Positions 36,427 to 44,739 of a DNA stretch of 64,000 bases are shown here, one piece after another; position 1 is the stretch's first letter; each line of letters begins with the position of its first letter. The position numbers and the translations under genes are program-made. Source of the stretch: an uncultured Bacteroidales bacterium (lineage in GTDB: Bacteria; Bacteroidota; Bacteroidia; Bacteroidales; UBA932); contig ONMJ01000001.1 of the NCBI GenBank assembly GCA_900318955.1, positions 146,656 to 210,655 on the forward strand, given 5' to 3'. A model generated the notes under the pieces. That model was not told where the DNA came from and searched no databases. It was given only the letters and a program-made list of their open reading frames with translations.

Positions 36427-36429
36427 ATC

Positions 36430-36768
36430 ATGAAAAAATTCATTCTTGCAGCTTTCGCTGCCCTCCTTCTTGTCGGATGCGGACTCGGATCATATTCCGT
36501 CGCTTCCGGAAGGCCTGACGAAGCCTCCATATCTTTCGTCTCCGGTACAAAATCTGATGTGCAGGTGACTATCGATGATAATACTTACACTGTCCAGACC
36601 GTCAAGACCAGCGATTACAAAGTTAATAGAAACATAAAGAAGACAGCCAAGAATACTATCTTCATGACTCCCGGAAAGCATGATGTTACCGTCAAGAAAG
36701 GTGGCGAGACAGTCTACGCCAAGACTATCTTCGTATCGGTTGGGGAGCATAAGATTGTCGAACTATGA
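36430..36768 (+). CDS. Small PEGA-like lipoprotein
   Basis: 112 aa lipoprotein (lipobox LLLVGCGLGS). The rest is a single small beta domain with DVQVTIDDNTYTVQTVKTS and MTPGKHDVTVKKGGETVYAK, a PEGA-like layout in which a 'G(K/R)H.V.V.K.G' hairpin is common. It sits between the CsgG and DUF4810 genes (3-nt gap, 4-nt overlap), so it is probably part of the same envelope complex. No specific function is known to me. Confidence 0.7.
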   Translation: MKKFILAAFAALLLVGCGLGSYSVASGRPDEASISFVSGTKSDVQVTIDDNTYTVQTVKTSDYKVNRNIKKTAKNTIFMTPGKHDVTVKKGGETVYAKTIFVSVGEHKIVEL

Positions 36769-37205
36769 GGAAGGTAATCCTTATTGTTTTAGCAGTTGCG
36801 GCATTGTCTTCATGCGGCATGACCCAGTCCCTCTATAATTGGGGATTCAATCTGAGTGATGCGTCTGATTATGAGAATGCTGCATACAATGTCTATAATG
36901 CGCAGACTCCGGAAAGCATTTGCCGACTTCTCTGCGAATATGAGAAGCTGGTATCTCATCCCGGCGGCTCCAGGGCGGTCCCGCCTCCCGGAATCTGTGC
37001 AGAATACGGGTATTTGCTCCTGAAGCCGGAGACAGCAGAGATCTTTGCATCAAAGGCGACCGCTTCCCAGAAGAGATTATTCGAAGGAAGCGATTATGCG
37101 GTTATATTCGCATCCCGGGGAGAGGAAATGCTGAAGAAAGAATTGGAACTCTATCCCGAGTCCGCCAAGTTGATCCAGCCCATACTGGATAGAATAGGGA
37201 GGTGA
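36765..37205 (+). CDS. DUF4810-type lipoprotein
   Basis: 146 aa lipoprotein (lipobox LAVAALSSCGM). YNWGFNLSDASDYENAAY, GICAEYGYLLL and FASKATASQKRLFE fit DUF4810, which is found with CsgG-like and DUF799 genes. Predicted outer-membrane lipoprotein; acts presumably with its neighbours in an envelope complex. Overlaps the PEGA-like gene by 4 nt and is followed by DUF799 with one base between. Confidence 0.78.
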   Translation: MRKVILIVLAVAALSSCGMTQSLYNWGFNLSDASDYENAAYNVYNAQTPESICRLLCEYEKLVSHPGGSRAVPPPGICAEYGYLLLKPETAEIFASKATASQKRLFEGSDYAVIFASRGEEMLKKELELYPESAKLIQPILDRIGR

Positions 37206-37206
37206 T

Positions 37207-37896
37207 ATGAAAAGAGTTCTTATTATCTTGGCGACGATCGCCATCCTGTCATCCTGTGGGATGACGTCCTCCCTTACAAGGGGAACGCAGTATCCTCTTA
37301 TGTACAAGGAGAAGCCGGTTACTCTTCTGGTAATGCCCCCGATCAACAATACAACCAATGTTGAGGCGAAGGACCTTCTTTATACATCCATAAGTAAGCC
37401 GCTGATAGATGCCGGGTATTATGTGATACCTCCAATGATAACCATGGAAGTCCTGAAAGAAGAGAGTGCTTATGACTCGGAAATATTCGTAGATTCTTCC
37501 CTCGATATGTTCAAGACCTTTTTTGGGGCGGATGCTGTGGTGTTCTCGGAGATCAACAAGTGGGCGAAAGTCGGGGTCGGCATCGATGCCGATATCCGAT
37601 ATTTCATACGTTCCGCAACTACCGGGGAGATCCTTTTCGACAGAAGCTGCGACCTCTTTCTCGACCTCTCTTCGGATTCGGATTCAGATGACAACAAGAA
37701 AACTTCCTTATTATCGGTACTTGTCGATTTAGCAACTACCGCCATCAATACGGCCATGACAGACCATATTGTGGCGGCAAGAAAAGCTAATAACTATATT
37801 TTCGAGGATCTACCCCGCGGCAAGTACAGCCCGCAGTATATGCAGGATATGGATGTACATGCCGATGAGATGAATATCTCGAAGACAGTGAAATAG
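37207..37896 (+). CDS. DUF799 / GNA1162-type lipoprotein
   Basis: 229 aa lipoprotein (lipobox IAILSSCGM). LLVMPPINNTTNVEAKDLLY, ISKPLIDAGYYVIPPMITME, and FGADAVVFSEINKWAKVGV are characteristic of the DUF799 (GNA1162) lipoproteins, structurally related to CsgG and TolB-like N-terminal domains. Last gene of the CsgG-PEGA-DUF4810-DUF799 operon. Neisserial homologues are surface-associated. It is convergent with the phosphoesterase gene, with a weak hairpin in the 23-nt gap. Confidence 0.8.
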   Translation: MKRVLIILATIAILSSCGMTSSLTRGTQYPLMYKEKPVTLLVMPPINNTTNVEAKDLLYTSISKPLIDAGYYVIPPMITMEVLKEESAYDSEIFVDSSLDMFKTFFGADAVVFSEINKWAKVGVGIDADIRYFIRSATTGEILFDRSCDLFLDLSSDSDSDDNKKTSLLSVLVDLATTAINTAMTDHIVAARKANNYIFEDLPRGKYSPQYMQDMDVHADEMNISKTVK

Positions 37897-37919
37897 GCGT
37901 CCTTCAGGAGCCTTCGAAA

Positions 37920-39281
37920 TTACCCTGAGATTACGACATTATGGATATAGTCGTAGCACAGGGTATTTTTTTGTACCATGAACTTGTCCATGGAAAGGCC
38001 AATCCTAACTATCTTGAAAAGACCGTTCTGGGTATCTATTCCATAGTAGTTGGCGCAGACTCTTGACTCCAGGTCGGCTCCACGGTCGGTGAAGGCGTTT
38101 CCACGGAGATTGCCCGCCTGGTCGAGGGCGACGCAAAGCATATCCGGGTACTTGGCAGGGTAGTAGAGCATGTCGAAATGGCAATGTCCGCAGATCCATG
38201 CAATGAATTTGCCGCCTTTGTCTTTCCAGGCTCGGATAGCATCTCCAAGGGGGTTGACTTCGCTCTTGTCATAGCCATATTTAGCCTCAGGATTTGCAAT
38301 CTTCTGCCTGATAGCAAATCTCTTCTCGGCATTGAATGATTTCATGGATATGGTATGGAAGGGAGTCGGTGCGGAAGATTTGAAGTCAATCACTATCCCA
38401 CCTTCAGGGGAGGAGTTGTATTTGAACTTGTGGGAGGCTTCGTCCCATATTCCATCCTCTCCCTCAAAATCGTCGAGAGGGTAGTGGCTTGCGACTATTA
38501 CAGAGTAGCCGTAGGCCGGGTTTGAGGGATTGAGGGTATCTTCAAGCCTTGCCGTCAGCCACTCTTCCTGCTCGGAGGTCTTGTGACGGAAGGTATCATA
38601 GAAATGCATGCAGTCAGCTCCGATAAGGCGTATCTTGGCTTCGGGGAAATCCTTGTGCCAGAAGCATGATTTGTAGAATTTGCTCTTTGGATCGTCGTTC
38701 CCTTCAGGCATCACGCAGCCTAGCCCTTCTACATAGTCTTTGAAGAAAGTATCATAGGACTTCTCTTTCCCATAGAAATCCCAGTCAGCCGATCCCTCCT
38801 TATGGCCCTTGGAGTTCGATCCCTTTGCCCCGTCGTGATTGCCAAGGACGAAAAGAGACTTCTCGGCAAGGCCGGACTCCCTCCACCACTGCGCACCGAA
38901 CGGATATTCTTTTGTGGGCTCAACAAAGTACTGGACTGCATCTCCCGTATTCAGGACCGCGTCGATATAAGGAGCATAGTCATCCATTATGGAAAGAATC
39001 TTGTTTGCGGCTATACTGTCGCCGTGGATATCCGTATAATGGAGGATGCCGAGAGAGGATACCTTGGGCTTTGACGCTACGTATCTTGCCTGTCTTATCT
39101 TATTCAGAAGGACTTTGTCTCCTGTTGAAGGGACAACGTCTTCGGATACGCTGACGGGAATGGGCTTTTTAGCGGGCTTGCTCTGGGCTTCTGTGGGAAT
39201 AGGTGCTAAAACGCTGGCGGCAGCAACTCCGGCTCCCGTCGCGAGACTCTTTTTAAAGAAATCTCTTCTTGAAAATGACAT
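37920..39281 (-). CDS. Tat-exported metallophosphoesterase (calcineurin-like)
   Basis: 453 aa. N-terminal twin-arginine signal SFSRRDFFKKSLATGAG. Calcineurin-type motifs: SLGILHYTDIHGDSIAAN, VLNTGDAVQYFV, FVLGNHDGAKGS, and GHCHFDMLYYP near the C-terminus. It probably binds two divalent metals and hydrolyses a phosphoester or nucleotide in the periplasm; substrate unknown. Followed by none on its strand; 11 nt behind upp, so the two may be co-transcribed from the upp promoter. Confidence 0.85.
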   Translation of the reverse strand: MSFSRRDFFKKSLATGAGVAAASVLAPIPTEAQSKPAKKPIPVSVSEDVVPSTGDKVLLNKIRQARYVASKPKVSSLGILHYTDIHGDSIAANKILSIMDDYAPYIDAVLNTGDAVQYFVEPTKEYPFGAQWWRESGLAEKSLFVLGNHDGAKGSNSKGHKEGSADWDFYGKEKSYDTFFKDYVEGLGCVMPEGNDDPKSKFYKSCFWHKDFPEAKIRLIGADCMHFYDTFRHKTSEQEEWLTARLEDTLNPSNPAYGYSVIVASHYPLDDFEGEDGIWDEASHKFKYNSSPEGGIVIDFKSSAPTPFHTISMKSFNAEKRFAIRQKIANPEAKYGYDKSEVNPLGDAIRAWKDKGGKFIAWICGHCHFDMLYYPAKYPDMLCVALDQAGNLRGNAFTDRGADLESRVCANYYGIDTQNGLFKIVRIGLSMDKFMVQKNTLCYDYIHNVVISG

Positions 39282-39292
39282 AATGCAGTTGT

Positions 39293-39922
39293 TTACTTGG
39301 TCCCGAAAATCCTGTCTCCGGCATCGCCAAGACCAGGTACTATATAGGCGTTTTCGTTGAGGCGCTCGTCCACTGCTGCGAGATAAATATCTACGTCAGG
39401 ATGCTCCGCCTGGACCTTCGCAATGCCTTCAGGGGCTCCTACAAGGCACATCAGCCTAATGTTATTGCAACCGCGCTTTTTCAGCATCTCGAGGGCGTCG
39501 CATGCACTTCCTCCCGTTGCAAGCATAGGATCGGTAACTATGACGAGGCGATCCTGGATATCCTCAGGAAGCTTGCAGTAGTAGACAACCGGCTTATGGG
39601 TATTCTCGTCGCGGTAGAGTCCGATGTGACCGACTCTTGCGACAGGAACAAGCATCTGCAGGCCATCTACCATACCCATGCCTGCCCTCAAGATAGGGAC
39701 TATGGCCAATTTTCGGCCGGAAACCTTCGCCGCCTTCATCGGGCAAATAGGAGTTTCGATTTCAACCGGCTCGAGAGGAATGTCGCGAGTGACTTCGTAA
39801 CCCATCAAAAGAGAAATTTCATTAAGAAGCTGCCGGAAGTCTTTTGAACCGGTTTCCTTTTTTCTCATGATTGTGAGCTTATGCTGAATCATGGGGTGGT
39901 TGATAACATGCAGTTGACTCAT
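39293..39922 (-). CDS. upp: Uracil phosphoribosyltransferase
   Basis: 209 aa. Makes UMP from uracil and [20 protein letters not shown] at the start, [11 protein letters not shown], and the PRPP loop [20 protein letters not shown]-terminal [15 protein letters not shown]. Length is the usual one. Divergent from the DUF3108-VTC operon and followed by the metallophosphoesterase. Confidence 0.95.
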   Translation of the reverse strand: MSQLHVINHPMIQHKLTIMRKKETGSKDFRQLLNEISLLMGYEVTRDIPLEPVEIETPICPMKAAKVSGRKLAIVPILRAGMGMVDGLQMLVPVARVGHIGLYRDENTHKPVVYYCKLPEDIQDRLVIVTDPMLATGGSACDALEMLKKRGCNNIRLMCLVGAPEGIAKVQAEHPDVDIYLAAVDERLNENAYIVPGLGDAGDRIFGTK

Positions 39923-39956
39923 AAGTGTTAGAAATTATAGATTCACCTTGTGAATG

Positions 39957-39988
39957 CTAAGTTACGCTTTTTCTATAAGAAAGCAAAG
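39957..39988 (-). promoter_or_regulatory. Promoter of upp
   Basis: Minus-strand CTTTG (39984-39988), a 19-nt spacer and TAACTTAG (39957-39964; one mismatch to TAnnTTTG), 34 nt upstream of the upp ATG. Confidence 0.55.
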
Positions 39989-40020
39989 GCTTTCGTTATC
40001 TCCATTTTCATAATAATCGT

Positions 40021-40028
40021 TATATTTG
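40021..40028 (+). promoter_or_regulatory. Promoter -7 box for the DUF3108-VTC operon
   Basis: TATATTTG matches TAnnTTTG. The first possible start codons of the DUF3108 frame (40026 and 40035) would overlap or lie at the transcription start, so the ATG at 40056 is preferred. Confidence 0.6.
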
Positions 40029-40055
40029 TCTTTAATGACAACTCCCTATATCTGT

Positions 40056-40820
40056 ATGAATAAAGATAATATCTTCTTTATCAAGGCTCTTGGAATCATT
40101 TCTATGATTCTTTTCTTATTCTCTTCCTCCGCAGCCGCCAGAAGAATTCCGGATAGCGCTCTTGGAAAGGCAGAATACGAAGTCCGATACAAGTATAAAT
40201 TGTTCAACTCCAAAGTGGCGACTGCAGTTATTTCCCTTTCAAAAGACAAGTGGGAGGGACGTTCGGCCTTTCATGCCAAAGCCAGTATCAAGGCATCATC
40301 GGTTTTCCGCATGTTTATGGGGGAAGAATATGTTTCCGACAGTTATCTTACATCCTCTGCGACGCCACTTTACTGTATCAATCCTTTGAAGAAAGATAAA
40401 GTGACAGGGAAGCGGGAGTATTATTATAATTCGAAATCAAAGACGATAGAGTCTGTCCTCGCTTGGGGAGATGAAACTCCGAAATCAAAAGTCATCAGTC
40501 AGGATGGTCCCACGATGGAACTTCTTTCACTTATCTTCTTTACAAGGTTCTATGATTTTTCTTCCGGAGAGAAGATTAAACTCCATGTCCTTATGAACGG
40601 CCGGTCTTACCCTGCTACTCTATGCTCGGAAGGAATTGATAATGAACGTTTCCCGGGTCGAAAAGTGGAACGCGTTTTGCTTGAGATGACTGAACGCGGG
40701 CTTATGGAGGATGGTAGCGGGAATGAAATTACCATGTGGCGCTCAACGGGTAGCGACCGTACAGCCATTTGTCTGGAAGTCCCTCTAAGTTCAGGATTAA
40801 TGACCGTAATGATTAAGTGA
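40056..40820 (+). CDS. DUF3108 exported protein
   Basis: 254 aa from the chosen ATG (MNKDNIFFIKALGIISMILF). N-terminal signal or anchor, then a beta-rich domain with GKAEYEVRYKYKLFNSKVAT, KASIKASSVFRMFMGEEYVSD, TGKREYYYNSKSKTIES and GPTMELLSLIFFTRFYDFSS, the DUF3108 order. Function unknown; proposed lipid-binding periplasmic fold. First gene of the five-gene run with VTC, DUF4956 and DUF2490. Confidence 0.75.
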   Translation: MNKDNIFFIKALGIISMILFLFSSSAAARRIPDSALGKAEYEVRYKYKLFNSKVATAVISLSKDKWEGRSAFHAKASIKASSVFRMFMGEEYVSDSYLTSSATPLYCINPLKKDKVTGKREYYYNSKSKTIESVLAWGDETPKSKVISQDGPTMELLSLIFFTRFYDFSSGEKIKLHVLMNGRSYPATLCSEGIDNERFPGRKVERVLLEMTERGLMEDGSGNEITMWRSTGSDRTAICLEVPLSSGLMTVMIK

Positions 40821-40821
40821 T

Positions 40822-41241
40822 ATGAAGAAGGTAAAGATACTCTCACTTGTAGCTCTTCTCCTTATTGGGGCTGTTTCCGCTTTTTCGCAGGACTCTACGC
40901 CGAAAATCAACAAGAAGAATCTCGTCATCAAAGAATGGAATACCGATGCCAGAAGTAACCGGAAGGTTCTCGACCATCAGACCGTCTATAATTCCGACGG
41001 GAAAAAGATAGAGGAGAAGGAGTATACTTCAAACGGAATCAAGTGGACCAAACGATACGAATACGGGGCTGACGGAAAAGTTTCACGTGAGCTGTCGTAT
41101 GACGAGAGGAACAAGCTTGTCTCGGTCAAGAAATTCGAGTGGAACTCCTTCGGACGCAAAAAGATTCAGTATACCTACGATCCGAAAGGGAAGCTAGTGT
41201 CCACCAAGGTCTATGAGTATATTGCCGAAGACAGCGAGTAG
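40822..41241 (+). CDS. Small secreted protein with YD-like repeats
   Basis: 139 aa with signal peptide (LVALLLIGAVSAFSQ). Body consists of three or four repeats of about 20-24 residues: HQTVYNSDGKKIEEKEYT, KRYEYGADGKVSRELSYDE, KKFEWNSFGRKKIQYTYDP, GKLVSTKVYEY, the pattern of RHS/YD-type or 'toxin repeat BNR-like' beta-strands. Function unknown. One base after the DUF3108 gene and 6 nt before the VTC gene. Confidence 0.65.
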   Translation: MKKVKILSLVALLLIGAVSAFSQDSTPKINKKNLVIKEWNTDARSNRKVLDHQTVYNSDGKKIEEKEYTSNGIKWTKRYEYGADGKVSRELSYDERNKLVSVKKFEWNSFGRKKIQYTYDPKGKLVSTKVYEYIAEDSE

Positions 41242-41247
41242 GATTTC

Positions 41248-42039
41248 ATGGGGACGGATGTAGACAGTTTCAAGGTCTGGGAACGGATGGGGACCATAAA
41301 GCTTGAGGAGATGGATTCCATCAAGCTGATGAACCGTGTTGATACTAAGTACCTCACTATCGAATCTGTCCTTGAAAAGGTGCTCGAGAAGGCTGCGGAT
41401 AATGGATACCGGGCATTGGAGGTCGAAGGAAGCACAATCAGCCCGTACAATTCATTGTACTTCGATACTGATTCGCTGAAGATGTTTCAGGATCATCACA
41501 ACCGCCGTCTGGTTCGCCAGAAGGTTCGGACAAGAGTCTACGTTTCGACCTCTCAGACTTTTCTTGAGATTAAGCGGAAAAATAACAAGGGCCGTACAAA
41601 GAAAAAGCGTACAGAAATCCCTTCTGAGGCTTTTGCTGATTTCCGTTCCAATGCATCTGCGGCACGGTTCCTTTCAGAGCATTCGGATTATTCCGTAGAC
41701 TTGATAAAACCTAGGCTGGAGACTCTTTTCAGGCGGATTACCCTTGTCAATAGAGCCAAGACCGAGCGCCTTACAATAGACACCTCGCTTCGTTTTATCA
41801 ATCACGACACATCGCTTACTGCCGATTTAGGCTCAGCGGTAATCATAGAGTTGAAGCAGGATGGAAGGGCTGAGAGCGAGATGAAAAGAATACTTCTGGA
41901 CTGCAGGGTAAAGCCAGTGCGCATCAGTAAGTACTGCATAGGGACTACTGTTACAAATCCCTCTGCCAAGTCGAATCGCTTTAAAGTCAAAGTCCGGAAA
42001 ATAGAAAAAACAACAGGAGAAAAAATAATAGTAAGATGA
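41248..42039 (+). CDS. VTC-domain polyphosphate polymerase
   Basis: 263 aa, made up almost entirely of the VTC4-like tunnel domain. Basic and acidic tunnel residues are seen in LMNRVDTKYLT, NSLYFDTDSLKMFQDHHN, KVRTRVYVSTSQTFLEIKRK and NKGRTKKKRTE, with VIIELKQDG near the end supplying the metal-binding Glu. VTC domains make polyphosphate from ATP in eukaryotes; bacterial single-domain forms are annotated by homology. It has no membrane segment but overlaps the DUF4956 membrane protein gene by 4 nt, which may provide the membrane partner. Confidence 0.85.
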   Translation: MGTDVDSFKVWERMGTIKLEEMDSIKLMNRVDTKYLTIESVLEKVLEKAADNGYRALEVEGSTISPYNSLYFDTDSLKMFQDHHNRRLVRQKVRTRVYVSTSQTFLEIKRKNNKGRTKKKRTEIPSEAFADFRSNASAARFLSEHSDYSVDLIKPRLETLFRRITLVNRAKTERLTIDTSLRFINHDTSLTADLGSAVIIELKQDGRAESEMKRILLDCRVKPVRISKYCIGTTVTNPSAKSNRFKVKVRKIEKTTGEKIIVR

Positions 42040-42881
42040 AAAGAATAATTGTCACCCTTTTTTCAGCTCTTGCTCTCTCTCTGGGAGCATGTTATGCGCA
42101 GGATGAGCAGCTTTCCGATGAGGCCGTCGCCTCTTTCGGTAACGTTGATTTGGGCGATGAGGATATTTTAGATGTCGCATCTATAACCGATGCGGTAAAA
42201 ACTCCCATTCAGAGCCTTACCGAACTCTCGCTGCGATTCCTTATCAACCTGCTTTTCTGCTGGATAATCGTTCACTGTTTCTATTATAGGAAAAGCCGTC
42301 GCCGCGATTACTATTTCACCTTCCTCGTCTTTTCTTCTGCGATGCTCATGATGCTCTATATGATGGGCAATGTGGATATTGGAATCGGCCTTACACTGGG
42401 CTTATTCGCCATTTTCGGGGTAATACGTTACCGTACGGAGACTGTCCCGATCAGGGAGATGACCTATATGTTCGTTATCATCGCAGTCGCTGCAATCAAT
42501 GGCCTTTCTTCCATCTTCAAGCTGGTCGGCGAAGGAACTGCCCATCCACACTACACTCTGGAATGGGCGAATGTGGGGATTCTGGTTCTTACAAATCTGC
42601 TTCTTATAGTTCTGATTGCAATTCTGGAAGGGGAAAGGATTGTCAAGCATACTTCCACAAAACTGGTTCTCTATGACAGGATAGATCTGATTGTACCGGA
42701 GCGCCGCAAGGATTTGGTTGAGGACCTTCAGAAAAGGCTCGGACTTAAAATTGACAATCTGGAGATAGGACATGTGGACTTTCTAAAGGACTCAGCTTAT
42801 ATCAAGGTCTATTATACCCTTGGAAAAGGGGAGAACAATTCAATAGATTCACTTCAGAAAGCTAAAGATTATGTGGATTAG
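42036..42881 (+). CDS. DUF4956 membrane protein
   Basis: 281 aa. Signal-like N-terminus (LFSALALSLGACYAQ; the Cys could be a lipobox but the sequence GACYAQ also fits SPI), then membrane segments (SLRFLINLLFCWIIVHCFYY; FTFLVFSSAMLMMLYMMGNV; LGLFAIFGVIRYRTE; YMFVIIAVAAINGL; VGILVLTNLLLIVLIAILEG) and a cytoplasmic C-terminal domain. GIGLTLGLFAIFGVIRYRTE is the DUF4956 hallmark. Often adjacent to VTC genes; a pore or acceptor for polymer translocation is a plausible role. Confidence 0.82.
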   Translation: MKRIIVTLFSALALSLGACYAQDEQLSDEAVASFGNVDLGDEDILDVASITDAVKTPIQSLTELSLRFLINLLFCWIIVHCFYYRKSRRRDYYFTFLVFSSAMLMMLYMMGNVDIGIGLTLGLFAIFGVIRYRTETVPIREMTYMFVIIAVAAINGLSSIFKLVGEGTAHPHYTLEWANVGILVLTNLLLIVLIAILEGERIVKHTSTKLVLYDRIDLIVPERRKDLVEDLQKRLGLKIDNLEIGHVDFLKDSAYIKVYYTLGKGENNSIDSLQKAKDYVD

Positions 42882-43713
42882 AAGAATAGTTGCCGCGGCA
42901 GCCATCTTTTTCCCTTTGGCTGCGCTGGGGCAGACACTCGATTATGTCGAGGAGGATCCCACATTTGAGACGGGAGCAAGAGTGGCTGTTGGACTCGAAA
43001 AGGACATCATCCCTAAGACATTGGCCATCTTTGCTGAAGAAGAGCTTAGGGTAGATGATAACTTTTCCCATTTACAGAAGTCCTATACGGATCTTGGAAT
43101 TGAGTATAAAGTCGCTCCGTGGTTAAAGGCCGCGGTAAGCTATACCCTTATTGCAAATAACTCGGTATCAAAGGGCTGGTACCTGAGACACCGGGGTGCG
43201 TTCACTCTTACTGAGACAATCAAGTCTGGGCGCATGAAAGTCGCTGTCAGGGAAAAGATTCAGGCTACTTATAGGACAGACTCAGTCAATCTCTACCAAA
43301 GTCCCAAGACCTCATGGGCACTTAAGACAAGGGCGAAAATCTCATATGACCTCCCTATGAGTCCGTATACTCCGTATCTCTCGGCAGAGGCGAGGTTCCT
43401 TCTTAACGGGGTCAATCCCGAGTACTTTGTCTATGACAGCATAGACAAGCGATGGACAAACCCCGACCCCAGGTATAACGATTTGTATTTCACCCGTCTA
43501 AGAATAACCGCGGGGTCTACATACAAGACCCCGCGGAGAAATTCGCTTGATTTTTTTGTCGTAGCCGATCTGAGTTACGATCTCGACATAGATTTCAGTT
43601 CCAAGGGCAAGCAGAAAAAGGATGCTTCATATAGCAGCGGATACGCTCCGTACCTTTTCCTAACGAACTCTTACTTTGTCGGGCTAGGAGTAACTTATAC
43701 GTTTAAGCTATAA
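42871..43713 (+). CDS. DUF2490 outer-membrane protein
   Basis: 280 aa with a signal peptide (AAAIFFPLAALGQ). Amphipathic strand pattern (FETGARVAVGLEKDIIPKT, LGIEYKVAPWLKAAVSYTL, MKVAVREKIQATYRTD) and a C-terminal Phe/aromatic strand (SYFVGLGVTYTFKL) of outer-membrane beta-barrels; DUF2490-like. Overlaps the DUF4956 gene by 11 nt. As the last gene it would place an outer-membrane component next to an inner-membrane polymer synthase. Confidence 0.78.
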   Translation: MWIRRIVAAAAIFFPLAALGQTLDYVEEDPTFETGARVAVGLEKDIIPKTLAIFAEEELRVDDNFSHLQKSYTDLGIEYKVAPWLKAAVSYTLIANNSVSKGWYLRHRGAFTLTETIKSGRMKVAVREKIQATYRTDSVNLYQSPKTSWALKTRAKISYDLPMSPYTPYLSAEARFLLNGVNPEYFVYDSIDKRWTNPDPRYNDLYFTRLRITAGSTYKTPRRNSLDFFVVADLSYDLDIDFSSKGKQKKDASYSSGYAPYLFLTNSYFVGLGVTYTFKL

Positions 43714-43717
43714 GGCG

Positions 43718-44677
43718 CTACTGCATCTGGCGGACTCTCTGAAGGAAGTCCTTTACATGCTGCTTGTACTCCTCAGGATGCTTTGCAAAAGAGTTGGCAT
43801 GGACAGCGCCTTCTGCCACCCACATTTCCTTGTAGCCATTGACTTTGGCGTCATAGTTGGCCTGAAGGTGGGAGAATGGCACGAAATCATCGGCGTCACC
43901 ATGGATGAAAAGCATCGGACGGTCGCATTTTGCAAGCTGTTTTACTGAAGAAGCCTCTTTGAAAGACCATCCGTAGCGATTCTTGCAGACTATGCTTGCG
44001 CTGTTGAGGATCGGGAAGGGAGGCAGGTGGAAACTCTGGTGCAGATTGGACTTGAACTGGTCCCAAACTGAAGAGTAACCGCAGTCCTCGATATAAGCTT
44101 TGATGTACTCAGGCTGAGGGTCTCCGCTCATCATCATTACAGTTGCCGCTCCCATTGATACTCCGTGGATGACCATAAAGTCGTCTTTGAAGATGTTGTG
44201 GGCGACCTTTGCCCATGTGGATACATCATAACGGTCAAGCCATCCCATCTGGGCGGCGGGGCCTTCGGAATAGCCGTGATACTGAAGGTCCGGGAAGAGC
44301 ACATTATAGTTGAGATCATCCCTGTACATGCGAACCAGATAGAGGAATACATAGTGATTGTCGGTGTATCCATGGACCACTATCGCAGTTCCGGCCGCTT
44401 CCGCGGGTTTTGCCGCGGGAACGTAGCAAGCGTGGATCTTGTAACCGTTATAGCCGACAATTGTGGTATCCTTCAGGAGGCCTTCAGCCTTCAGTCCATC
44501 GTACCAGGCCGTACTTCCCGGCATCAGCGAATCGGCTTTATGGCGGGTGCGCTCTATATCATCAACTCCGTGAGGAGAAGGAAGCAGAGCATAGTTGCAC
44601 ATGTATTTACCGGCAAGGCAGCTGCTAAGGCAGATGCTCATCATAATGATGGCAGAGAGTCGAATCAACTTTTTCAT
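43718..44677 (-). CDS. Alpha/beta hydrolase lipoprotein
   Basis: 319 aa lipoprotein-like N-terminus (ICLSSCLAG). The nucleophile elbow HGVSMGAATVMMMSG and the oxyanion segment VVHGYTDNHYVF are present; late HGDADDFVPF supplies the acid Asp and AEGAVHANSF the His. This is the BEM46/YqkD-like family of serine hydrolases, with unknown substrate. Carries its own promoter at 44716-44723; the 3' end is 4 nt from the convergent DUF2490 gene. Confidence 0.83.
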   Translation of the reverse strand: MKKLIRLSAIIMMSICLSSCLAGKYMCNYALLPSPHGVDDIERTRHKADSLMPGSTAWYDGLKAEGLLKDTTIVGYNGYKIHACYVPAAKPAEAAGTAIVVHGYTDNHYVFLYLVRMYRDDLNYNVLFPDLQYHGYSEGPAAQMGWLDRYDVSTWAKVAHNIFKDDFMVIHGVSMGAATVMMMSGDPQPEYIKAYIEDCGYSSVWDQFKSNLHQSFHLPPFPILNSASIVCKNRYGWSFKEASSVKQLAKCDRPMLFIHGDADDFVPFSHLQANYDAKVNGYKEMWVAEGAVHANSFAKHPEEYKQHVKDFLQRVRQMQ

Positions 44678-44715
44678 TGTTACGAAAATATGCTATTTGG
44701 TTATTAATTTCAATG

Positions 44716-44723
44716 CAAAGATA
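44716..44723 (-). promoter_or_regulatory. Promoter -7 box for the alpha/beta hydrolase
   Basis: Minus-strand TATCTTTG matches TAnnTTTG, about 38 nt upstream of the ATG. Confidence 0.55.
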
Positions 44724-44739
44724 TATAAATAGTTCCGAT

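Noticed and set aside
37894..37912. Terminator after the DUF799 gene
   Set aside because: The hairpin is weak (short interrupted stem) and no T run follows on either strand.
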